Shown here one piece after another: positions 7,486 to 11,794 of a stretch of DNA of 11,794 nt. The stretch's first letter is position 1, and every line of letters starts with the position of its first letter. The DNA comes from Bacteriovoracaceae bacterium (GTDB lineage Bacteria > Bdellovibrionota > Bacteriovoracia > Bacteriovoracales > Bacteriovoracaceae), in contig JAGLCH010000298.1 of the NCBI GenBank assembly GCA_023146355.1, forward strand, positions 1 to 11,794, read 5' to 3'. The position numbers and the translations under genes were made by a program. The notes below the pieces were generated by a model. It had not been told where the DNA came from, did not search any database, and saw only the letters and a program-made list of their open reading frames with translations.

Positions 7486-8490
7486 GTGTTTCAAAGATTT
7501 TTTATTCTATTTGCTATTTTAGTTTTGGTGTCCTGCTCGAAGGATGCCAAAATTATTCACTTCAGTGGAAAGACAATGGGGGTGATCACATACAATGTTA
7601 AGTATGCAGAGCATCCCAATGTCACTAAAGATTTTGCCATCTCCAAAGTAGAAGATGTGTTAAAGGCCGTTAATAAAAGTATGTCCACTTGGGATAAAAG
7701 TTCGGAGCTATCATTAATTAATAGTTCTAAAGTATCCAAGTGGTATCAGCTATCTCCTAACCTTTATGATGTAATTGAAACTGCCCAGTCTATTTCCAAG
7801 GCAACAAGTGGTGCTTTTGATATCACGGTGGGCCCTGCAGTTAATTTATGGGGATTTGGTCCCGATGGTGAGCGCAAAGTTCCAGAACGTTCCAGTGTAT
7901 TAGCTGCTCTCAAAAAAATTGGTTATAAAAATATTTCACTAGATCCTGTTGCCAAGTCACTACTAAAAGCAATACCAAATCTATATATCGACCTTTCAGC
8001 TATTGCAAAAGGTTATGCTGTAGACAGAGTAGGGCATGCCCTTGAATCCATGGGGATCTCAGACTACATGGTAGAAATTGGCGGAGAAGTGCGCACTCGT
8101 GGTTATAAAAGTGGAAATACATCCTGGAAGATTGGTATCCAATCTCCAATCGAAAAAGATGGTAGCTCCATAAAGGTTATAAATATTTCGGGAATGAGTA
8201 TTGCCACCTCTGGAAATTATAGAAATTTCTTTAAAAGTGGTGGAAAGCTTTTTTCCCACACTATAGACCCTACTACAGGACACCCTGTTGATCACAAGCT
8301 AATAAGTGCTTCTGTTATTCATAATAATTGTATGACTGCTGATGCTATGGCCACTGCTCTAATGGTTTTAGGACCTACTGCCGGTAAAAGCTTTGTTGAA
8401 AGTAACGGCATTATGGCCTTCCTTATTTATGAGGAAGATGGAAAAGTAAAAACCTATACCTCGGAGAAATTCGAGCAATACGAGAACTAA
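7486..8490 (+). CDS. apbE: ApbE-family FAD:protein FMN transferase, lipoprotein
   Basis: ApbE cleaves FAD and attaches the FMN moiety to a threonine of target proteins, here most likely NqrB and NqrC. The 334-residue protein starts with a lipoprotein signal (MFQRFFILFAILVLVSC, lipid-bearing Cys17), which would anchor it on the periplasmic side where the flavinylation sites lie. Family motifs are present: FDITVGPAVNLWGFGP (about 111-126), YIDLSAIAKGYAVDRV (about 167-182), EIGGEVRTRG (about 197-206), ATSGNYRNFF (240-249), HTIDPTTGHPV (258-268) and TADAMATALMVLG (284-296). The start is GTG, with GGGGGA (7475-7480, inside nqrF) 5 bases upstream, and only 2 bases separate it from the nqrF stop. 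The gene is intact and at the usual length. Confidence 0.95.
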   Translation: MFQRFFILFAILVLVSCSKDAKIIHFSGKTMGVITYNVKYAEHPNVTKDFAISKVEDVLKAVNKSMSTWDKSSELSLINSSKVSKWYQLSPNLYDVIETAQSISKATSGAFDITVGPAVNLWGFGPDGERKVPERSSVLAALKKIGYKNISLDPVAKSLLKAIPNLYIDLSAIAKGYAVDRVGHALESMGISDYMVEIGGEVRTRGYKSGNTSWKIGIQSPIEKDGSSIKVINISGMSIATSGNYRNFFKSGGKLFSHTIDPTTGHPVDHKLISASVIHNNCMTADAMATALMVLGPTAGKSFVESNGIMAFLIYEEDGKVKTYTSEKFEQYEN

Positions 8491-8637
8491 ATGATTGAAC
8501 TAATATTTGCAATAATTGCAGTGGCCTTTTTTATGGCCGTAATGCTGTATGTGAAGACCACTCGTCGCTTAAAACGCGCTAAATCGCCTGTGAAGACCTG
8601 TGGTGAGAGCTCTCAGTGCTGTTCGGGCCGTAAATAA
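8491..8637 (+). CDS. nqrM: Very short NqrM-like membrane protein (putative Na+-NQR maturation factor)
   Basis: This 48-codon gene begins on the base after the apbE stop, with an ATG. It encodes a membrane helix (residues 3-20, ELIFAIIAVAFFMAVMLY), a basic stretch (KTTRRLKRAK, 22-31) and a Cys-containing tail (TCGESSQCCSGRK; Cys 37, 43, 44). NqrM (DUF539) has the same plan, an N-terminal helix plus conserved cysteines, usually sits right after apbE in nqr operons, and is needed for assembly of the NqrD/NqrE Fe centre. The identification therefore rests on position, topology and cysteines. It is shorter than the family (about 70 residues in gammaproteobacteria), and the cysteines are spaced differently from the usual four. 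It could also be another small Cys-rich membrane peptide, such as the kind linked to FeoB. The ORF is certain to be open; the name is provisional. Confidence 0.7.
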   Translation: MIELIFAIIAVAFFMAVMLYVKTTRRLKRAKSPVKTCGESSQCCSGRK

Positions 8638-8674
8638 CTCTACAATTTTGATATATCTAATTTTTATTTAATTG

Positions 8675-8704
8675 TTGACCAGAATCGTCCGATAGGTTTT
8701 TACA
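8675..8704 (+). promoter_or_regulatory. Weak candidate promoter of the 87-residue orphan gene
   Basis: TTGACC (8675-8680) matches the -35 consensus well (5/6). The best -10 at a normal distance is TTTACA (8699-8704, spacer 18), which is poor (3/6). No terminator is evident between nqrM and this gene, so readthrough from the nqr operon is also possible. Confidence 0.25.
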
Positions 8705-8710
8705 ACTTTG

Positions 8711-8716
8711 AAGGAG
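8711..8716 (+). promoter_or_regulatory. Ribosome binding site fixing the ATG at 8722
   Basis: AAGGAG ends 5 bases before ATG 8722. The in-frame GTG at 8716 overlaps this site and so cannot be the real start. Confidence 0.7.
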
Positions 8717-8721
8717 TGATT

Positions 8722-8985
8722 ATGGAATTAGTGATAATTAAGGGAAAACTCTACTGGTTCACTGACGTGGGCGGTAAGAATGTAGATGGAATTGCTCTGG
8801 GTGCTTTGGGTGATTCTGTGGCAATGAAAAAAGAGGATGTGTACTATATTTTTGAAAATTGCAAAGCGGATCTTTGGAGTTGGATGAATAAGGGCGAGAG
8901 GCCTCTTGTGGACTTCTTCTTTGAGAAGTATCCATACTCAGTTGAAAGCTGCCCAACAGAATTCATTCACTATAAGGCCGCCTGA
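8722..8985 (+). CDS. Small hypothetical protein, 87 residues
   Basis: The protein starts MELVIIKGKLYWFTDVGGKNVDG and has no signal peptide or membrane segment. It is rich in aromatic residues (YWF, VYYIFENC, DLWSWM, DFFFEKYPY) and contains two cysteines (in FENCKADLW and VESCPTEF). This suggests a compact soluble domain. The start at 8722 is fixed by an AAGGAG 5 bases upstream; the longer form from GTG 8716 would overlap that site. The gene follows nqrM by 84 bases in the same direction and is separated by 117 bases from the next gene. I do not recognise the family and see no clue to function. The strong ribosome binding site and the well-formed protein argue that the gene is real. Confidence 0.75.
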   Translation: MELVIIKGKLYWFTDVGGKNVDGIALGALGDSVAMKKEDVYYIFENCKADLWSWMNKGERPLVDFFFEKYPYSVESCPTEFIHYKAA

Positions 8986-9025
8986 GTGGTCTGTGCCTTA
9001 AGTCTCTGAAGCAAACCATATCGAT

Positions 9026-9042
9026 ATATCCTATAAGGATAT
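9026..9042. repeat. Perfect 17-bp palindrome upstream of the metallophosphoesterase gene
   Basis: ATATCCTATAAGGATAT is a perfect inverted repeat (7-bp arms, 3-base centre). It lies 61 bases before the start of the next gene, in a 117-base gap. Such a site could be an operator for a dimeric regulator. It is too weak and lacks the T-run needed for a terminator. Confidence 0.45.
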
Positions 9043-9102
9043 TTATTGTTTACTTCGTTACCAATTATTGCCGTTAAGAGCTTATTGTTCTATTAATAGG
9101 TC

Positions 9103-9900
9103 ATGAGAATACTACAGCTTTTATTTCTTTTCATTTCCCTTTTTGCCATTGTTGGTTGCGACCAGTTTCATTATTCGCCGTACGCAACTTCAGGTGAAAA
9201 ACCTCATTTAATTACCTCAGAACTGGGCCGTCTCAGCTCTATTGAGTCTTCTGTTTCCTTTCCATTTAAGGTGGCATTCATTTCTGATACCCATAATGAT
9301 TATGCAGGATTTCGCGATGTTGTAGATTATATCAACTCTCACAGCAGTGAATATGCATTTGTTATTCACTGCGGGGACCTTACAACTTTCGCCACTGAGC
9401 GTGAATATATGATGGCAAAAAACCTTTTAAAGGATCTCCTCGTTCCATTTTTTGTGGTACCAGGAAATCATGATCTTATTGCCAATGGGCCCACACTTTA
9501 CAAGAATTACTTTGGCCCCAAAGACTACACTTTTGCGTTTAAAGGTGTGCGCTTTGTTCTCTTTTCAGACAATAACTGGGAGGATTCAGGGGCACCACGT
9601 CTTAGCTGGCTGGAGAGCGTCACTTCTAGTGCTATGGAGGGCGTTAAGATACTAGTGACCCATATTCCACCTTCAGATCTTGGTCGCTTTGATGAAGCTA
9701 CAGTTGAGAAGTTTAAGGATATTTCACTTAACGGAAACGTTGATTATATTGCCTCAGGGCATATTCACTCTGATGGAGAGTTTAAAGATTTTACCACCTC
9801 AACTCGCAACCTTGATGCAGGGTTAACAACACATATCTCAAAATTTAAAGTATTAACATTTGATGGAGCGGCCATTAGTGAAAGCACTGTTTCTTTTTAG
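9103..9900 (+). CDS. Lipoprotein metallophosphoesterase (calcineurin-like)
   Basis: The 265-residue protein is a binuclear-metal phosphoesterase of the calcineurin-like superfamily. All core motifs are visible: FISDTHND (Asp62, His64), HCGDLT (Asp92), VPGNHDL (Asn122, His123), VTHIPP (His187) and SGHIHSD (His220, His222). It begins with a lipoprotein signal (MRILQLLFLFISLFAIVGC, lipid-bearing Cys19). The enzyme should therefore be tethered to the inner or outer membrane facing the periplasm. The substrate cannot be read from the sequence: phosphomonoesters, cyclic nucleotides and phospholipid derivatives are all handled by this superfamily. The start has only a weak ribosome binding site (AGG, 9098-9100). 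The last 23 bases overlap the next gene's likely start, so the two are probably co-translated. Confidence 0.9.
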   Translation: MRILQLLFLFISLFAIVGCDQFHYSPYATSGEKPHLITSELGRLSSIESSVSFPFKVAFISDTHNDYAGFRDVVDYINSHSSEYAFVIHCGDLTTFATEREYMMAKNLLKDLLVPFFVVPGNHDLIANGPTLYKNYFGPKDYTFAFKGVRFVLFSDNNWEDSGAPRLSWLESVTSSAMEGVKILVTHIPPSDLGRFDEATVEKFKDISLNGNVDYIASGHIHSDGEFKDFTTSTRNLDAGLTTHISKFKVLTFDGAAISESTVSF

Positions 9901-10438
9901 CCTTATATCTTTTCTTTCGGTAAGTTCTTATGCTTCAACTGAAAAAAATGAGGGCCGTTATCTTGACTATGCCAAGGGGCAGTTTGCTGGCGAGATTGGT
10001 TTTCTCTCTGTCGGAGTAGGGAAAAAGTTTTCTGACTGGTATCAGCTTACGGGAATGTATGGTTATGTCCCCCCAGCTATTGATGTCGATGATATTCACA
10101 CTATCGCTTTCAAAAATGATTTTACTTTCTATAGGCCCCATCAAGATATCAGTATTTATTTTGATGCTACTATCTTAATTGTCCTAGGTGAAAAGTACTG
10201 GCCGGCACTCTATAACAAAAACATGACGCCGTTTTATTACTACAATAGTGGGGTGGAGGGCATCCTCTCATTTGGTACTAGTTATGAACTCCCAAAAAAG
10301 TGGGGCGCAGAACACTTTTCAATCTACACTGAGTATGGTGTGCTTGCTCAATGGTTGTACTTCTACGTTGATAACTATGGCGTTGTTCCCTTCTTCGATA
10401 TCACTACATTGACCTTTGGGGTCAACTATAAATTTTAA
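9878..10438 (+). CDS. Small secreted protein, probably an outer-membrane beta-barrel
   Basis: The protein has a clear signal peptide beginning at GTG 9878 (KALFLFSLISFLSVSSYA, likely cleavage before STEKN), and I chose that start for this reason. The longer frame from ATG 9863 or TTG 9860 would add residues (MERPL) that do not suit a signal peptide. A GGAG (9865-9868) lies 9 bases upstream. The predicted product is 186 residues. After cleavage it has alternating hydrophobic and polar residues and many aromatics (YFDATILIVLG, FSIYTEYGVLAQWLYFYV). It ends FGVNYKF, with the terminal aromatic typical of outer-membrane beta-barrels recognised by BamA. The family is not known to me. It overlaps the metallophosphoesterase gene by 23 bases and is probably expressed with it. 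The function is unknown. Confidence 0.75.
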   Translation: MKALFLFSLISFLSVSSYASTEKNEGRYLDYAKGQFAGEIGFLSVGVGKKFSDWYQLTGMYGYVPPAIDVDDIHTIAFKNDFTFYRPHQDISIYFDATILIVLGEKYWPALYNKNMTPFYYYNSGVEGILSFGTSYELPKKWGAEHFSIYTEYGVLAQWLYFYVDNYGVVPFFDITTLTFGVNYKF

Positions 10439-10459
10439 TTCTCTATAGTTGAAAAAAAA

Positions 10460-10487
10460 GCAAAAAAAAACAACCGATAGGTTGTTT
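10460..10487 (-). terminator. Intrinsic terminator of the first tRNA-Gly unit, probably bidirectional
   Basis: On the minus strand an 8-bp stem (AAACAACC / GGTTGTTT, 4-base loop, 10468-10487) is followed by a run of Ts (10467 to 10462). It lies 15 bases after the CCA end of the tRNA. On the + strand the same stem is followed by a looser T-rich stretch, so it could also end transcription of the beta-barrel gene. Confidence 0.8.
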
Positions 10488-10502
10488 GATTCTTTTAAAA
10501 AG

Positions 10503-10578
10503 TGGAGCGGGAGAAGAGGTTCGAACTCTCGACATTCAGCTTGGAAGGCTGACACTCTACCAACTGAGTTACTCCCGC
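10503..10578 (-). tRNA. tRNA-Gly (anticodon UCC), copy 1
   Basis: The minus strand folds as a 76-nt tRNA. The acceptor stem is GCGGGAG / CTCCCGC, followed by U and an encoded CCA end (10505-10503). The T-loop is TTCGAAC, and the anticodon loop CTTCCAA, between TCAGC and GCTGA, gives the anticodon UCC (glycine). It is base-for-base identical to the second copy 164 bases away. Confidence 0.96.
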
Positions 10579-10592
10579 TTACCTTTTGTATA

Positions 10593-10621
10593 TTTATGCA
10601 CCTAAAGTTTTGAAAGATCAA
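10593..10621 (-). promoter_or_regulatory. Promoter of tRNA-Gly copy 1
   Basis: On the minus strand TTGATC (10621-10616) and CATAAA (10598-10593) are separated by 17 bases, the latter inside GGTGCATAAAT. The second copy has the same arrangement, and conservation between the copies supports the site. The mature tRNA starts 14 bases downstream of the -10. Confidence 0.55.
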
Positions 10622-10632
10622 GAAGTCAGGCG

Positions 10633-10658
10633 AAAAAAAACAACCTTTTTAGGTTGTT
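10633..10658 (-). terminator. Intrinsic terminator of the second tRNA-Gly unit
   Basis: On the minus strand an 8-bp stem (AACAACCT / AGGTTGTT, loop AAAA, 10639-10658) is followed by 8 Ts (10640-10633, the last two shared with the stem). It lies 8 bases after the tRNA's CCA end. The stem arms are almost the same as those of the first unit's terminator, consistent with duplication. Confidence 0.8.
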
Positions 10659-10666
10659 GAAATAGA

Positions 10667-10742
10667 TGGAGCGGGAGAAGAGGTTCGAACTCTCGACATT
10701 CAGCTTGGAAGGCTGACACTCTACCAACTGAGTTACTCCCGC
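10667..10742 (-). tRNA. tRNA-Gly (anticodon UCC), copy 2
   Basis: This gene is identical over all 76 bases to copy 1, including the encoded CCA (10669-10667), the acceptor stem GCGGGAG / CTCCCGC and the UCC anticodon. Being the more upstream copy on the minus strand, it ends in its own terminator before copy 1 is reached, so the two are separate transcription units. Confidence 0.96.
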
Positions 10743-10755
10743 TTATCTATATACA

Positions 10756-10784
10756 TATATGCACCCAAAACTCTAAACAATCAA
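10756..10784 (-). promoter_or_regulatory. Promoter of tRNA-Gly copy 2
   Basis: On the minus strand TTGATT (10784-10779) and CATATA (10761-10756) are separated by 17 bases, the same layout as in copy 1, including the GGTGCATA context of the -10 region. Confidence 0.55.
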
Positions 10785-10850
10785 CTACTTTCTTTGAAAA
10801 TTATCCTTAAAGAAGTCCATATTATTAGACTGAGTTTTCTAGAAGTATGA

Positions 10851-10878
10851 GTGAGCTCGATCAACTTAACGAGCTCAC
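10851..10878. repeat. Perfect 9-bp inverted repeat downstream of the Mpv17-like gene
   Basis: GTGAGCTCG (10851-10859) and CGAGCTCAC (10870-10878) form a perfect GC-rich stem with a 10-base loop. It lies 15 bases after the stop of the minus-strand gene. It may act as a terminator or mRNA 3' stabiliser, although no T-run follows on the minus strand. The rest of the gap (10785-10893) holds nothing I can name. Confidence 0.45.
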
Positions 10879-10893
10879 CAAAAAGTATTTATT

Positions 10894-11550
10894 TTAGTTC
10901 GAAGATTTTTTGGCAGATGCCAAAATTGCACCTAGGGCTATCCCAAGAGCTGACGCCATTAAGATTCTATACTCTGGTGGTAAGATGAAAGTAATAGTGT
11001 GTGCGGGAACCCAGAACCACCAAACTGTCGGCCATACCTTTCTCCACATATTATTCCAGTCGATTTTGTTCCACACTTTAAGAAATGGCCATTTTCCTAA
11101 TAACGTCCCATCGTCAATCAAGGTGTCAGTGATGCGGTGAAATACCATCATCGGAAAGGCAAAGAGCCCATTCATCCAAAAGCTCACCCAAAATGCAAAG
11201 GATAGAGAGGCCAAAAAACCTGTTTCAAAAGAAGGTAGGCGGCCTGAGCTGATTAGCATCTTTATTCCTGCACCATATATTGGGAAGACAAAAGTGAATA
11301 CCATTCCCAGTAGTCCCCATATGGTAGCACGCTGGAGCACTCTAATTCCTCGCAACTGCCATAGTCCTGTACTAATTTTTCGTCCTAGGAGTTCACCCAT
11401 AGTTGCAAGAACAAAGAATTTACAAAACCCCATGATTAGAGGGTAGTTCTTGGTGGCGAAAACAAACGCAGTACGGGTTGAGTCGATGTAGAGAAATACT
11501 CCAATTGTCGCAATAACAGAGCACCAGATGGCACCAAATAGAATTTGCAT
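10894..11550 (-). CDS. Integral membrane protein, Mpv17/PMP22-like C-terminus
   Basis: The 218-residue protein has about four or five membrane segments: residues 3-22, 37-52, 75-98, 110-136 and 192-213. It contains no enzyme motif. Its C-terminal part, WRKVWPTVWWFWVPAHTITF followed by LPPEYRILMASALGIALGAILA, resembles the signature of the Mpv17/PMP22 family: a Trp-x-x-Trp-Pro region, a VP motif, a tyrosine-arginine, and a final hydrophobic helix. That family is known mainly from eukaryotic organelle membranes, and its molecular function is unsettled. The match is by eye and should be treated as a hint. The start has a good ribosome binding site (GAGG on the minus strand, 4 bases away), and a strong promoter lies about 40 bases upstream. 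It ends just before a 9-bp hairpin. The neighbours give no functional clue. Confidence 0.85.
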   Translation of the reverse strand: MQILFGAIWCSVIATIGVFLYIDSTRTAFVFATKNYPLIMGFCKFFVLATMGELLGRKISTGLWQLRGIRVLQRATIWGLLGMVFTFVFPIYGAGIKMLISSGRLPSFETGFLASLSFAFWVSFWMNGLFAFPMMVFHRITDTLIDDGTLLGKWPFLKVWNKIDWNNMWRKVWPTVWWFWVPAHTITFILPPEYRILMASALGIALGAILASAKKSSN

Positions 11551-11590
11551 AGATCCTCACTGTAAAGAAGTTAAAAGCTTGTATCTGTTA

Positions 11591-11620
11591 ACTATACTGG
11601 GATCACCTGAAGAATTTCAA
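11591..11620 (-). promoter_or_regulatory. Promoter of the Mpv17-like gene
   Basis: On the minus strand TTGAAA (11620-11615) and TATAGT (11596-11591) are separated by 18 bases and each match consensus at 5/6. Transcription would start about 30-35 bases before the ATG. Confidence 0.6.
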
Positions 11621-11645
11621 CCCATTAAAAACATTAAAAAAGAGG

Positions 11646-11674
11646 TTGCCAAATATATAGTGGAGTTTTATATT
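11646..11674 (+). promoter_or_regulatory. Promoter of tRNA-Leu
   Basis: TTGCCA (11646-11651) and TATATT (11669-11674) have the ideal 17-base spacing, and each match consensus at 5/6. The mature tRNA begins 10 bases after the -10 hexamer, as expected for a tRNA with a very short leader. Confidence 0.7.
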
Positions 11675-11684
11675 GATTGTACCT

Positions 11685-11769
11685 GCCCGGGTGGTGAAAT
11701 TGGTAGACACGCACGCTTGAGGGGCGTGTGTCGCGAGACGTGCTGGTTCAATTCCAGTCCCGGGCACCA
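11685..11769 (+). tRNA. tRNA-Leu (anticodon GAG)
   Basis: The 85-nt gene has the acceptor stem GCCCGGG / CCCGGGC, discriminator A, encoded CCA (11767-11769), D-arm GGTGGTGAAATTGGTAGACAC, a long variable arm typical of class II tRNAs, and T-loop TTCAATT. The anticodon stem CACGC / GCGTG encloses the loop TTGAGGG, giving anticodon GAG (leucine). The window ends 25 bases later, so any downstream partner genes are not visible. Confidence 0.96.
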
Positions 11770-11794
11770 AAAAGATTTAAAGAATTCCTCATAT

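Larger units (their letters stand above)
10460..10784 (-). repeat. Tandem duplication of a promoter-tRNA-terminator unit (period about 164 bp)
   Basis: Two units, about 10460-10621 and 10633-10784, each hold a promoter, an identical tRNA-Gly and a hairpin terminator. The flanks have diverged (for example GCACCTAAAG against GCACCCAAAA) while the tRNAs are identical. This fits an older duplication with selection or gene conversion on the tRNA. Confidence 0.8.

Noticed and set aside
9860..9877. Longer start for the beta-barrel gene (TTG 9860 or ATG 9863)
   Set aside because: The added residues do not suit a signal peptide, whereas GTG 9878 gives a textbook one.
10319..10621. Minus-strand 100-codon open frame
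   Set aside because: It runs through the tRNA-Gly gene, its promoter and its terminator, and into the antisense of the beta-barrel gene; it is a shadow frame, not a protein gene.
10460..10784. Repeated units as a CRISPR array or inverted-repeat element
   Set aside because: There are only two copies, and each is fully explained by a tRNA with its promoter and terminator.

Overview
The window is dominated by a complete Na+-translocating NADH:quinone oxidoreductase operon, nqrA-B-C-D-E-F, on the + strand (1655-7483). It is followed without a break by its flavin-attachment factor apbE (7486-8490) and a 48-codon gene (8491-8637) that looks like a miniature nqrM. The cluster therefore carries the six-subunit respiratory Na+ pump plus the two factors known to mature it: covalent FMN attachment to NqrB/NqrC, and delivery of the membrane Fe centre. 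The organism appears to be a diderm with an AT-rich genome, lipoproteins and outer-membrane-type proteins, living where a sodium pump is useful (marine or saline). Divergent gene content and small orphan proteins would fit a Bacteriovorax/Halobacteriovorax-type member of Bdellovibrionota, but this is an impression from the sequence and not a demonstrated assignment.

Layout. 1-280: the 5' part of an unrecognised minus-strand gene, running off the left edge. 323-982: an orphan class I SAM-dependent methyltransferase with a TTG start, divergent from the first gene. 1094-1579: a YchJ-family protein with SEC-C zinc-binding motifs at both ends, preceded by a plausible sigma70 promoter. 1655-8637: the nqr-apbE-nqrM operon, with gaps of 0-7 nt or short overlaps. 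8722-8985: an 87-residue orphan protein. 9103-10438: a lipoprotein metallophosphoesterase overlapping a small secreted, probably beta-barrel, protein.

10460-10784 (minus strand): two identical tRNA-Gly(UCC) genes in tandem, each with its own similar promoter and its own intrinsic terminator, evidently a duplicated transcription unit. 10894-11550 (minus strand): a four- to five-segment membrane protein whose C-terminus resembles the Mpv17/PMP22 family, with a good promoter upstream. 11685-11769: a tRNA-Leu(GAG) on the + strand with a near-consensus promoter. No mobile elements, CRISPR arrays, integrases or phage genes were seen, and no gap without a gene exceeds about 160 bases.

How the genes work together. 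NqrF oxidises NADH and passes electrons through its 2Fe-2S centre and FAD to the membrane Fe site in NqrD/NqrE, then to FMN in NqrC and NqrB, riboflavin and quinone, driving Na+ export. ApbE attaches FMN to the SGAT threonines visible in both NqrB and NqrC. The small Cys-containing membrane protein is placed where NqrM belongs. I found no clearly novel multi-gene system. The most unusual item is the very short, divergent NqrM candidate, followed by the Mpv17-like protein and the duplicated tRNA-Gly unit.
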